64,000 nucleotides of DNA from Voacanga thouarsii (taxonomy: Eukaryota > Streptophyta > Magnoliopsida > Gentianales > Apocynaceae), in the NCBI GenBank assembly GCA_026120185.1, contig JANUWF010001497.1, forward strand, positions 1,848,501 to 1,912,500, written 5' to 3'. Under the pieces are notes generated by a model. That model worked only from the letters and a program-made list of their open reading frames with translations, searched no databases and was not told the DNA's origin. Below, piece by piece: positions 47,961 through 60,169 of the stretch. Each line of letters begins with the position of its first letter. Position 1 is the stretch's first letter. The position numbers and the translations under genes are program-made.

Positions 47961-48399
47961 ACTCCTTGTCGTGGAACTTGCAAAATATCAATCAAAAAAT
48001 TAATAGAAAACAGTTAAGAAAAAAAATTTAATACGATTTCAACAGCCACAGATCAATTTCTCCTAATATTTACTTCCTAATAACTTAGCAAACCTGAGGT
48101 GCTAAGGTCTAAGGTAGAAGGTCCTGCGCAACTGGGACCTACATCAAGGTAGGTATGACTATCTCCTAATTGGACTCCTGATCTCTGGAGTTTGTTTGGA
48201 TAGTTGTATGTGATCTCCGACCAACATCATGTACTGGTGCTTGTGTCTCTATACCCTGTAAGGAACTAGCTCTTGATCTCAAGGTAGCTATGGCGTCTTG
48301 CATCGATCCATATTGAGAACGTTTGTTAACCATCTGCAAAATACAAAGATTTAATATTGAGTAAAAGATTTTAACAATTTTAGTACATTTAGTAAATGG

Positions 48400-49075
48400 T
48401 TAAGTGATTTACGTACATTTAAATTGCAAGTGGTATTCTTCTTCCAACTAAATCTACTTCCTTTCCAAAAATGCCATCTTTAACCCATACGACATCTACT
48501 TCATGTGAAACAGGATAAGAATCTAACTGCTGTGCGAGAAAAGTTTCTAGATCATGGTCCCTTAAGTCCACATCATAATTATTTCTTATCATCATTAGCA
48601 TTACCACATACTAGTATCTTTCTTTAGGACAACAAGAATACCAAACTTATTCTGCTTAGTTTGCTAGTATGAATAGCTCATCCAACTCTTTATTTTTTCT
48701 GTACAACAAACGGTCAAGATTCACCAAAATAAACTTTAGATCGTCAACTTTAACACCTCGATGTACATCAACCCAATCATATTTGCATAACACAAATTTC
48801 AGTTCATTACTATACCGGGTCCTTAAAATATCAGTAAGCACTCCATAGTAATTGATACCAGCTGCTACAGGATTTATAGCTCTTAGACTGGAATAACTCG
48901 TAGTATCAGCTTTACACATAACACTAGAATTTTGGGTGGACTTATTAACCTCGTAGGCTATTCTATGAAACAGGAAGCCATTCACATTACATATATTGTA
49001 GCGCAATCATTGATTGAAAGGATCATTTGCAAGCTTTTTAACTTTAATAGGGATATCAGGGCATTCTTCATTCTT
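48400..49075 (-). pseudogene. CACTA TNP2-type protein, DUF4216 region remnant
   Basis: Minus-strand 49006-48656 encodes CNVNGFLFHRIAYEVNKSTQ, SSVMCKADTTSYSSLRAINP, INYYGVLTDILRTRYSNELK and VLCKYDWVDVHRGVKVDD. This is the DUF4216 domain that follows the transposase core in plant CACTA TNP2 proteins. 48607-48419 continues with a C-terminal segment (VVMLMMIRNNYDVD). The transposase core expected upstream is not present. One stop separates this part from VKKLANDPFNQ at 49060-49020. Confidence 0.75.
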
Positions 49076-49099
49076 ATCAACCTATAATAAATATAAGTG

Positions 49100-50400
49100 T
49101 TATAAGGACTAAATGTTCTAGAGAAATTATTCACTATATTGTATATGCTTTGCTTATTGTTAGCCCTATGGGCTTTCTCCTATATTTTGACTTATGACAA
49201 ATATTGATGTGAACTAATTTGTGTAATCTATATGTGATAGGACATGTTTGACCTCTATTCTTTTAAGGCATTCAGATATAATTGTTAAGTAACTCTTCAG
49301 TAATGGAATTCAAATATGGAAGATCAGAAAGAAGATCAAAGTATATGAAGTTGCATACCAAGAAGTCCTTATAGAAGAACTTTAGACTAGAAAGTGTTAT
49401 TAAGGTATTTCTATTAATTCCTATGTTTTTTTACCTTTTGATTCAATTGATTTTTACCTCGAATCACATAAAGAAAAAGATTTCAAAGTTTTGAAAATCT
49501 CAAAATTTTGGATCGAGTAGTTTGGATGTTTTTGCATCCAAAAGATTTGTCAAAAATCCTGTAAACAGTGTTGAAATATTTTTGTTTGAAAAAGTGCTAT
49601 TTTGGACTTACCTTTTGGATGCATCGTCGTCCGAAACTTGAGTCCAAAACACGGGTGAATTTAATAGAAAAATTATAGCCATTTTATAACCGTTGGTATT
49701 TCACTTTTTGGCTTTATAAATAGCCTCTAAACAAGATTAGACATAAGATTTTTGTGACGTTCTTCTAAGAAATACCATTGCTCATTAGTTTTACAAAAAT
49801 CTCCTTTTATCAAGTGCTTCAAAGTGAATTCATATTATGTCAAAGATAAAAGTGTTTGAACTTTATAACTTAGTAAACATCTGCTCAAATAAGTGAGCTT
49901 TTACTATTCTATTGATATTCAATCTCCTCTATAGTACAAAGTTGTGGTGTAAAACCCATTTGGGGTAAACCTTGTTGTGATTGTTTGATTGAGAGGTTTT
50001 GAAAAATCTAGTGTGGTGATTCTCTCTTGTATGTGGTACAGCTTAATTTCATTAAGTGGAGTAAATGAAATTTGATTGAAAATCCTTAAGTGTGAGTTTA
50101 AGGTAGTGGACGTAGATCTTAGTACATCGAACCACTATATATTCTATGCCTCATTTCCTTTCATAAATCATTAACTGCTTTGTGTTTCTTTCTTTGTCTG
50201 AATCTGGATATATCTCAAAGAATTCTTGGATAACTTTCTTTGTCACCATAAAGTCGATCCAAGAAACTTGATGATCTTTATTATTCTGTATATCAGACGA
50301 GTTAAAAAATTTTTAGCTTGCCAAAAAAACCTTATTCACCCCCCTCTAAGGTTTTTTATTTCGTATCAGAGCCCAGTCTACATATTCTTGGTTTAACAAC
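49100..50400 (+). repeat. probable LTR/leader of a truncated copia element (Copia-3)
   Basis: Precedes a copia gag. It ends in CTTATTCACCCCCCTCTAAGG and GTATCAGAGCCC (50365-50376), a sequence context usual at the LTR/primer-site boundary of plant copia elements. The left end is not defined, and no partner LTR is in the window. Confidence 0.45.
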
Positions 50401-50418
50401 CTTGTAGAAAAGATTTTC

Positions 50419-51586
50419 ATGGTAAGCTCATCTTCTCTTTCGTATGTTGAAGGATCTTTAATAAATCGTCCTCCTATGTTCAATGGAAACAACTATACAT
50501 TTTGAAAAAATAGAATGAAAATTTATGTGTTTTCTTTCAACCTTGAGTTATGGAGTTTGATAGAAAATGGTCCTTTTATTCCGTCAAAAATTGTTGACGG
50601 TATAAAATTATCTAAACTGAATGATGAGTTTAGAGTGGAAGACAATGCTAAGATGACTTTAAATTTTTAGGTTATGAACATTTTATGTTGTATACTAGAT
50701 GCGATGCGACTGAATACAATCGAGTTATTGGTTGTGATTCAACCTATGATATGTGTAAATTACTTGAAGTTACCCATGAGGGGACAAATCAAGGTAAAGA
50801 ATCAAAATTATGGCTTCTAATTCATAATTATGAATTATTTACTATAAAGTCGAATGAAAGCATCATTGATATGTTCACGAGATTCACTAATATTACAAAT
50901 GGTCTTAAAGTCTACGGGAAGGTTTATTCCCTTAGGGAACAAAATCAAAAAATTCTAGATGCCTTACCTAAAAGCTGGCAGCCTAAAGCTCTTGCAGTGG
51001 AAGAATCCAAAAATTTAAAATCCTTGCCAACCGAAGAGCTGATCGGATCTCTTCTAACACATGAGATGAAACTTAAAAGGTTTCAAGAATCTGATGATCA
51101 TAATAAAGGCAAAAAGGAAATAGCACTGAAAGTTGAAAGTGAAGATGAAGAAAAAAGTCTATCGGACAACAATGAGGGTATGGAAATGGACAATGAAGAT
51201 TTGGCTATGATAGCAAAAAAATTTAGAAGAGTGTTTAACAAAGGGAACTACAAAAGAGGAAAGAAGTTCGTGAGAAAGAAAGGACAAACCCCAACATTCA
51301 AACCTCAATATTATGAATGTAAAAGCATTGATAATTTCATTGCCGATTGTCCAGTTGCAAAAAGTAAGGAAGGAAGAACGCTTAGAGAGAAGAAAGACCT
51401 AAAGGCAAAGAAATGTAAAGGATTGATGGGAACTTGGGACTTAAATTAGATTAAATCTGAAGATGAAAATTCTGAGAATGAAACTGCCAATATATGCCTT
51501 ATGGCCTTGGAAAATGAGATAAACTCTTTTACATCTAATTTCATATATAATTCGCTTATATCTATGACTGAAAAGCATGATGGGAT
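50419..51586 (+). pseudogene. Copia-3 gag remnant
   Basis: Begins MVSSSSLSYVEGSLINRPPM and continues MFNGNNYTF*KNRMKIY, where a TGA replaces the expected Trp. A TAG replaces an expected Gln, and a frameshift lies near 50690. The open part at 50685-51449 encodes LEVTHEGTNQGKESKLW, FTRFTNITNGLKVYGK, KILDALPKSWQPKALAVEES, a Lys/Glu-rich segment and a damaged zinc knuckle (YECKSIDNFIADC). ANICLMALENEIN follows after another stop. It is cut at 51587 by the LTR of Copia-4, with GGGAT as the possible left target duplication. Confidence 0.8.
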
Positions 51587-53344
51587 TGTTAGTATTGTGC
51601 CCTAGGGGCAATCACTTGTACATTGTATATGACACATTTTATTTTAATAAAAGGTATTATTTATCTTACAGTTTCTTTTGTTTACTTTAAGTAATATAAC
51701 TGTTCGATAAAGTCCCTAATACAATACTGTATTAAGGAAATCATGATAGAGATCATGATATGAGATTCCTACTACACTGTATGGTGTTAGTATTTAAATA
51801 GTCCATAGTCATAGTATTAATGAGATAGGACATTATTAATGCGTTAAGATTAGCATGTGTTAGACTTCCTGATTTGATCAGGCGGTGGTTCTCATAACCG
51901 TGAGTATTGAGATACTCAAAGTTAACACATGGATGCTTGTTAATGGAACAAGTTCATTGGATGACCTAACTTTGAGATAATCATATGGAAAACTATTTAG
52001 TGCCAGTGATATAATCTCAATGTAGCAAACGTATAAGTATCCTTAGACTTGAGATCTCCAAAGTGCTTTGTTTGCTGAGCTTTGTACTTTGATTTCAATT
52101 TCCAAAAATCGATCGAGGGCCGCCTCTGGGATGGATATTGGGTACATTGTGAGGTAAACGAAAGTAGTTGAGAGGGTCAATAAAGGATTCACCACTCCTA
52201 ATAATAAGGGCGAATATCTCACGGCCACTTGTAGGAATTACTACTTGAGAAGTCCTTGGCCAAGGCAATTGTGTATTGGAAATAGTTTTAATTGATACAT
52301 ATATAGAGTAGTGGGTTCCTGATACAAGTACTATTGTATTCAGGCCAGAATTATTTCTGGAGAGAGTTGGCACTAATTTCGTACTCCAAATTGAATGAGA
52401 TATTGTATGGTAAAAGGAGTTAATTGCACTGAAATTTGTTATTGAATGGTTCATGTCAAGTCACTTGACTTCTTGGACTCTTGGGTGGTTATGATGTGTT
52501 GCTAGATACTGCTCATGATATGGGAATATGAGTTTATTAATTGATGAATTAATAAACCAATCATGATTAGAATTAATAGGATTAATTCTAATTAATTATG
52601 GATTGTTAATCTCAAAGACGTTTGGATTAATTTATGTTCGCTACCAATTAACTAGGAAACCTAATAGGTCACACACAATAGAGAATTATATATTCAAGAT
52701 GTTATTTGATAACATAGTGGGGTTAATTGAGAGAAAGAGAAGTTGTTGTAGAAAAATTATAATTAGTTATAATTTATGGTCCAAATTGTAATTGTAAGAA
52801 CTTGATATTTTCAATTACAATTAAGGTTACAATTACAATTAGAGAATTCTAATAGGATTAGAATTCTCAGTTTTAGCAAGGTTTTTCGGATATATGTATG
52901 ACATAACTGAAACCCTAGGAAGAGGTTGATTCAGGAAAACCCTAGCTGAAAAACACACAAAACAACAGCCACGAACATTCTCTCTTCTCTCTATCTCTCT
53001 CGATTTGATTTTGATCAAAGAACCCTAGCCGCCATCTTTTTCTGTTAGTACAGAAAATTTTGGTACTTGAGTATATCCTCTGTGTGGATTACTGTTAGAG
53101 ATAATCATACACTGTGATTATAGTGGTTAGACGTTCAACTCACGTGGAGGTTGATCACGAGGATTGCTGGATTGTGTCTCAACTTGAAGAAGAAATTTTG
53201 TTCTTCGAACGATTACCCAAAGGTAAAAAGTTGTTACCTTTACTCTCTTTATATCTTGTTTTCTACACATAGACGGGTCCTGGGAGGGTATCTCGTTTTA
53301 TTTTCCGCTGCGCCGTATACGATATGAGCCTGAAATACCCAACA
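51587..53344 (+). repeat. 5' LTR of Copia-4
   Basis: Starts TGTTAGTATTGTGCCC and ends AAATACCCAACA, followed by a primer binding site. At 1758 bp it is long. The start resembles that of the solo LTR at 58480-59931 (minus strand TGTTGGGGATATGCCC), suggesting a related copia lineage. The 3' LTR is not in the window. Splice-like and ORF-like stretches inside are not genes. Confidence 0.75.
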
Positions 53345-54600
53345 GCGGTATCAGAGCCATGCTATGTGTGGTCTACGGACATTGTTTTGGCATGAAAAAT
53401 TGTTTTCGTGATTGTCTTTGTTTACTGTGAAAATTATTTTCACTCGAGTCGAAATCGTTTCGATCATTATGGATTAGGTCCGTAGCATAATATGATTGTG
53501 TAAAAGTCACAGCGTATTTCGAAAAGATGCTTTCTTTTGTGCTGAAAATTTCTGCGGGAAAAACGTTTTCTTGCAACATGGATGTTGCCCTTCGTTTCAT
53601 CTTAATTTTCCGTTTTGATTTTGTTTAAACTAACAAATTAGTTGTTGTTTAGAGTTTCAAAACAGAAAATACTGTTGAGAATTGTTCTCATTGAAAATTT
53701 GCAGAAGAAGAAAGCACCAAAAATTGTTTCTGGAATTTTTTTGAAAAATCGCCGCCATTGTTTCAGAACACAGGCAGCGCTGGCTTCGGCTTCCAAGCCG
53801 GTGCCGGTTTCATTCTGTTCGCGATGTCCAGAAATCGATTTTGGAAAGGAATTTTTTTTTTTTAAAACCAGAACAGAGCTGGCGCCAGCTCCGACTTCCA
53901 AACTAGCACCAGTTCTACTCTATTTGCGACTTCCACGTATTTAAAAAAAAAAATTTCTGGAACAGAATTTTGAAAGGGGAAAATCTCATTTAATGAGAAA
54001 CGGGACTCAAAAGCATTTTCTCAAAATTGGTTTTGAGACAAACAATTTTATTTTTCAAAATAATGATTTTGAAAAACAAAATTAGTGTATCTTTCTAAAA
54101 TGGTGATTTTAGAATTTCTTTCTAAAATAGTGATTTTGGAATGATAAAAGTATATGTTTATTTTGTTTAAGTATAGTCAATGGCATGGTGGATGGTTATG
54201 GACTAAAGCCAATTATATCTGTTCATGCATTTTACAGTTTTGATTTTTATGAAATAGGGCCTGCGTGTCCTACCTTCTCTAGAATTCTTGTGTAATATTC
54301 TTCTTATCTAACTCCCCTCGAATGTAACTCGAGATTTTCTCTCTTTAAGAAATTATGTAATTAGTTTACATAGGTTAGATAGGACTAGAATTATTCTATT
54401 CTGGAGATGGCGACCAAAACAAGGCGTAAAGGTAAGACCTTCTGCTTAAATCATGCATGAACACATAGGGTTAACTATATTAATTTCTTTTATGGCTTAA
54501 AGAAATTAATTTAGGAAAGGTCTATAACCATACCACGTAATCGCTTTATTACCATGATTATCAATTATGTGATTTATTGATTTTTATGCATGTCATTTGA
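53345..54600 (+). mobile_element. Copia-4 internal fragment with primer binding site
   Basis: GGTATCAGAGCCA at 53347-53359 is a good tRNA-Met primer site. The leader contains two GC-rich blocks, with CAAGCCGGTGCCGGTTTC (about 53797) and GGCGCCAGCTCCGAC (53881). A short frame, MATKTRRKG, starts at 54408 and runs into GGTAAGACC, a possible splice donor. No gag or pol similarity is seen, so the element is truncated at about 54600; the exact border is unclear. Confidence 0.55.
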
Positions 54601-55439
54601 TGTGTTCGGACTTAAGTGTAAAAATCATACAAAAACTAAACACATTCCCAATCAAGTTTAAATTAAAACGTTTAACCCAAATCACACATATGAGCAAGCG
54701 TACTCATCATTAATCGAGCATAGGGTTCAAATGAGTGTCGATCCTCAAGGAACAAGTAGACACTAATTCATTTTCTTTTATTGTTTAACTGACTCGATAA
54801 AGTGAAAAATAAATAAAAAAATTAAAATAAAGTAAATATATATACATGTCAAGGATGTAAAATTATGTAACTTAAACCATTATTTAGACAAACATGATCT
54901 TAAAGTACCCAATTTTTATCATGACTAATTATTCTCTTGACATCATGAAGGATAATATAGATTCACTTCTTTATCCAATCCATGAATTCATATCTTCTAG
55001 GTAACTTAGTATTACATATCCTGTCTCAACCAGTCTTACCCAAAAGATGCATTAACCATAGTCCTTGAGTTAATTCTCATTCCTGGTAAATTATGCATGA
55101 AATTAACTAATGAATCCATATTTTGGCAGACATCAATTAACCTTGAGTTACTTTGTCCCTACTCTTAACCCTTTTGTCCAAGCAAGTTAAAAGCTAACAA
55201 ATATGAAACTAATGAATTGAGACCACCCTCAACCCATTTGTCCAAGAAAGTTAATGGAAAGACCCAACCAATCAATCTCGTAATAAGCACAAGTAATCAA
55301 TACCAAGAATAACAATCAATTAATCAAAAGATCAAAGAATTCTAAAAATCATAAATATCTAAAACAATGTTAAATTACAATAAAATAATTAATACATCAT
55401 TGTCAAGAAAAAGAAAACAAAGTAAATGAAAGTACTCAT
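54601..55439 (-). mobile_element. Ty3/gypsy-like element fragment, left of nested insertions
   Basis: Noncoding sequence that appears continuous with 60170 onward: CTCAT at 55435-55439 is repeated at 60170-60174 around the nested solo LTR. On the minus strand it includes TTGAGGATCGACACTCATTT, a type of motif found in the noncoding part of plant gypsy elements. The assignment is inferred from continuity. Confidence 0.4.
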
Positions 55440-55506
55440 TGAGGGACGGAAAAAATAGAGAGCAGCAGTGACGGAAAAAAAAATAGAGAAGAAAAAAAAA
55501 CAAGCC

Positions 55507-55665
55507 TTAAAGGCCACACGGAAGTGTGAAGATCATACCTTTGCGCTCCTTAAGCCTTCTAGGTTGAGTAGAAGTAGATTGAACGACATGAATCTCTTCG
55601 CCTTGCCCACTTGAAGAAGCTTCTGGTTGAAAACCCGCTAGCCTTCTACTTCGCCTTGTTTGCAT
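55507..55665 (-). other. short ORF in LTR, MQTRRSRRLAG motif
   Basis: An ATG at 55665 opens 52 codons ending 67 bases before the LTR end. The start MQTRRSRRLAG resembles MRKSRQLAG in the Copia-1 5' LTR, at nearly the same distance from the LTR end (68 bases). The tail contains SSSGQGEE and RRLKERKG. It is basic at the start; function is unknown. Confidence 0.4.
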
Positions 55666-57320
55666 GAACGCCAAGCTTTCTAACTCTCGAAATATTCCTC
55701 TGCCCAATCTCTAGTCGATGAATATAATGGTGAAGAGGAACGGTCTCAAATCTCCTTAGTTCACTTGCTATTGATTAGCAAAGAAAAATAAGAAGAAACA
55801 GAGAAGAGGAAGGCTTGAGAGTAAGAGAGTTACGTGAGTTTTCCAGAGAGGGACGTGAGTCTCCTTTTGCTAGGGAAAAATTAGGGGTTTTCTCTACCAG
55901 AGACTTGTTTATTGGTTAGCCAAAACTCGGTCTCTCATTATCTGATAAACATATCCCCGGGATATCATATTTCAAAGCACCAGGATGTTATCCTGAGAAT
56001 CAGTTTGTCTTAACCCTAAACTCCTCTTAACCTATCTAGAAAAACCCTACAGTCCAAGCTATTGGGCTAAAATAATATTTATTATTTTTCTTGGACCCAA
56101 AAGGCCCAAAATAATAAACATTAATTATTTATTTCTTGGTCTCATATAAATAACCCAATAAATAATTAATAAGCCCAAATGAACCATAATAATTAATCTT
56201 TAATTATTTATTTCTTGGGCTTATATAAATAATCCAATAAATAATTAAACATTAATTATTTCCTCTAATTTAAACCAAAGTTAATTTCTTAATTATTCAT
56301 ACTGGACCTAGGCACTGAATAATTAATTAACCAATTAAACTGAGAATTAATTTCTCTCAACTCCAATTTTATTTATTTATTTATTTATTTTATTCCAGTA
56401 TAATAATAAATTAGACTTCCTGAATAAAATCAAATAAAATAAAACCCTCTTGAACTGAGACCAATTCCTCAACCCAAAATTAGTTAGGACTTACGGGCTA
56501 TTCCGAGGACCAAAAAGACATATCGCCTTGGCTGCTAAAATGACCAAAATACCCCTACTATATAAATAGCTGTATTTTGCATTTTAAATATTTCTTAATA
56601 TCACCATAAGGAAATATTGACCCCAAGGATAATGCTGCATTAGCAAAGTCTCCGACCTACAGGTAAAATGACTAAAATACCCCTCTACACATCGCCATAC
56701 ATTTAGAGAGGAAGAAGTGTACTAACACCCCTCTAAATGACATCTACCATCCTTAGGCTTCTAGTCCAATGATCCACGACTTCCTAGAGTGTTTCCGCTT
56801 TCCAAGGGAGCTACCCTAAAGCAAGCATCCAAGTCATGTTTCCCAGGGCCCTGGACATTTTAGACCATTCGGACAACCACAAGGGGCTATATAGTGCAGA
56901 AACTATCTTGTACAAGTCTGTCTTAACTAACTAGTCACACATACCCAGCATGCAAGTATATTGGCCCTACGATAGAACCTCAACTATAGCAAATCAAAGT
57001 ATATGCTTTCAATTTCGCCAGACCACCAACTCATACTCAAGTCGTAGAGTACTAGTCCACGCTGTAGTAGTAGTAGTCTAGGTTTCTATCATATAGCACT
57101 TTTAGAAACCACTACTACAGATCATGTCCTACGTATTCGAAATACGCTTATGTTATGAAGTGAGTGGACTACTCACTGGTTAAAGGTAAGCCATTCCCCA
57201 TTTGGAATTCATAACATAATAACCTAAGCATGATGAGGTTCCCAGTCTTATCAATAGGTTAAGAACAAATGTTTATGTGTTAAATAACCCGTGATCCATA
57301 CCTTACTGTGAAAGACCACC

Positions 57321-59999
57321 TAGGGGCGGCAATATTGAACACAACACGTCAACACGACACGAACACGACACGGTTATAGCGGGTTAGGGTTGGGGTTTCA
57401 CGGGTTCGGGTCGAAACAGGTCGACCCGTTTAACTTTAAACGTGTACAGGTCATAAACGGGTTCAACCTGTTTTAACCCGTTTCAACCCACGAACCCGTT
57501 TAACTTTTTTTAATATTTATATTTAATACTTTTTGTAATACCCTACAAATTTTACTATAGAAAATTAGATAATTTAATTTTTTACATGAATTAATTGAAT
57601 TAAATTTTATTATATGAATTAATTAAATTGTTTGCGTGTCTATTTTGTTTAATTATATGAGACATCTTAAAGAAAATAAATGATGTTAATGTGGTTATTT
57701 GCTTGATATATAGTAAATGAATCATTCTTAATTAATTATTATTTAGTGTCTATAATAATAATATTAGTACGAGTTGGTAAGCAACGACTTTACGCGAGTC
57801 TAAAGGGGAAAGTTAGACCTTTAAGAAATAACATATGTAATATGCCTACAGACTGAATCGAATATAGAATGAAAAGAAGTTCGTGTGGTGCATTTACCAG
57901 AGGGTAAGGTTCACTCTGCATCGATTGACCAGTTCGTATACTATGCTATTTCTGACATTGGGACAAAAACAATTTGAATTACACCCTACAAGGACAAGCC
58001 TTCCTTTCGTGCTCGTTTTTGGCTCTCCATTTGCTCTTTAAAATTCCTGGCATGCTACGACAAAATTGTTGTTCTAAATATTTATAGAAAATAATTTTTT
58101 GAATAATCCAATTTTATTGCAAAATTACATTTGTTTAGATTTTTAAGATTAAATCTTATGAATTTATTAAGATCTCTAAATATTTAGCGGGATTGTTTGT
58201 TATTTTATTGGTTATTTATGATTTTACGGACTATTTTATTAGTTTTTTAATTTTATATAATTTGATTTGATTTTTTCAAATTTTTTGTGTAATGGTGCAC
58301 AGATTGGCGGGTTTAGTAGGTATTCGGGTTGACGAATTTAATAATTATCTATTTAATTTTTGTGTCTAATTGTGTCATGTCGTGTCAACCCGTTTTATAA
58401 CACGAACACGACACGAAAATAAATGGGTTGACACGACACGACACGTTTATTAATCGGGTCGTGTTCGGGTTGGTCTGTCTGTTGGGATTCGTGGACTCCT
58501 AAACGCGGAAAACATCTACGAATCCCTCCCGAGGACCCAAGTAAACGATTAAGAAGATCTAAGCTTTAAGAGTTACCTCCGGTTGTCGTAATCGAAATCC
58601 TTCGATTCTCGTTGCGCCGTTGTACGTTCGACCCGAACAATCACCGTACGTCGCAGAGATGCGAACGTCCTCTACGGATACACACCGCGAACTCACTCGA
58701 TACCCGGGAGTGCTAGCGCCTAGGGTTTGAGAGGTTTTTTCCTTTCTCGGTAGAGAATGGCACGAATGTTCTCAACCGAAAAATTGGACTATCGAAAGAC
58801 GGCTAGGGTTTTCTTAAAAACCCTCGAACCTCTTAGAGTCCAACCCTAATCATATCTTATCATATTCTAATTTAAATTCAAATTAAATTAAAACTGATAT
58901 GATAAGATTCTGCCATTATCTCGGTAATTTAACTAATTATTTTACCGAGTCGTATTCTTATAATCTGGATATCATCCAGATTCATCGAACTCTGGTCACC
59001 GTAAAAATAACCTAACAAGTTCGCTTATCAGTGTGACCCTATAGGTTCATTTAACACCGGCAACGATGCCTAAATCGTATTTAAATGGCCCACAAGTTAT
59101 AAGCGGTTTCTAGCAAAACATTATAACTATCCAGGTTAAATGAAGATCGGTGATCTCTTTGAACCAAACCATAATTTTATATTTAGTCCCTTTGTCACAC
59201 GATATCCAGATTAAGCATAAGGCACTGAGCATGTCATCCTTATTAAGCTTAATCAATTATTTCTTGATTTCATAGTAGATCTGTTCAAACAAATGATATC
59301 AATATCTTAGATTGATATATTTGAGCACGGCCATGCATTTTTTTAACAGTCTAACTTATCAAGGGGCCCATGGATATCTCTCCCATAATTGAGAGGGACA
59401 AATTCCTTCACAATCAATCATATTCCTCTCCTTGATTTATTTTATATCCAACAAGTAGTCTAATTTATTATCTCGGTTAAAGACAACTTTAGACAATGTC
59501 AAAATATAGAATTTATCAAGTAAGAAACTATGATGAATTTAGGTCGAAGGACTTTCAATATTATTATGGCTAGAAAGTACTTATGACATATTCCATGAAG
59601 TACTCTCACAAGTGGGTCATGTCCAATACAATGTTCTCTAACATTTATTTATGTCTTGACTCGATATCACAAATATCCATGGCCGAGAAAACATAGCCAT
59701 CAAGTCACAAACATACTAATCTTAATTTATTATTATTCCAATAATAATAATCGATCGAGGACAGCTTTAGAATAGTCATTGTATTCATTGTAGGGTTTTA
59801 CTATCAAGTCACGTACTTGATGACCAACAAAACAAAACTCACTATTCATGGAAAGGAAAGCCTCATATTATTATATAAAACATAATGACAATTGTATAAG
59901 TACAAATTGACTCTAGGGCATATCCCCAACACTGTCAAGTGTAATTATCTCAAGTTGACACGACCCGCCAACCCGAACACGACACGATTGCCACCCCTA
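57321..59999. mobile_element. non-autonomous hAT element
   Basis: Terminal inverted repeats TAGGGGCGGCAAT (57321-57333) and ATTGCCACCCCTA (59987-59999) are flanked by the 8-bp direct repeat AGACCACC (57313-57320 and 60000-60007), diagnostic of hAT transposition. Subterminal ACACGACACG and ACGGGTT words occur in both orientations. No transposase is encoded. Without the solo LTR nested at 58480-59931 the element is about 1.2 kb. A TGTAATACCC-starting block near 57533 could be a further small insertion. Confidence 0.92.
58480..59931 (-). mobile_element. solo LTR nested in the hAT element
   Basis: 1452 bp with perfect 7-bp end symmetry (TGTTGGG ... CCCAACA) and the 5-bp target duplication CTGTC on both sides (58475-58479 and 59932-59936). 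Read on the minus strand it starts TGTTGGGGATATGCCCTAGA, the usual start of one plant copia LTR group, so that orientation is favoured. No internal region is present. Confidence 0.9.
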
Positions 60000-60169
60000 A
60001 GACCACCATTCACATGGATCACTTATTTAAACACAATGGGTCTGTTCCAAACGAAAAATTGTGCACAAACAAAAAGTAAATTCACAAACAATTTCTGAAA
60101 ATAAATTCTTTTATTAAAATATTCGATTTTACATCAGAAACCTAATCTAAGAGGGCATACAATCCAACA

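Larger units (their letters stand above)
46271..49080 (-). mobile_element. second CACTA (En/Spm) element, partial
   Basis: Terminus CACTACTAAAATAAGG at 46271 is followed to about 46740 by many CCGTCGTATTT / AAATACGACGG words in both orientations (subterminal repeats). Minus-strand TNP1-like and TNP2-like remnants follow. No opposite CACTA end is seen before the copia sequence that starts near 49100, so the 5' half (transposase core) is missing. Confidence 0.75.
55440..60169 (-). mobile_element. solo LTR of the Copia-1 lineage with nested insertions
   Basis: On the minus strand it starts TGTTGGATTGTATGCCC (60169) and ends TCCGTCCCTCA (55440), with the 5-bp direct repeat CTCAT on both sides (55435-55439 and 60170-60174). 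Without the hAT insertion it is about 2.04 kb, close to the 1.9-kb Copia-1 LTRs. It shares with them TTTAACCAGTGAGTAGTCCA, AATTAATTAATT-rich blocks and a short RRSRRLAG ORF near the end. No internal region is present, so it is a solo LTR formed by recombination. Confidence 0.88.
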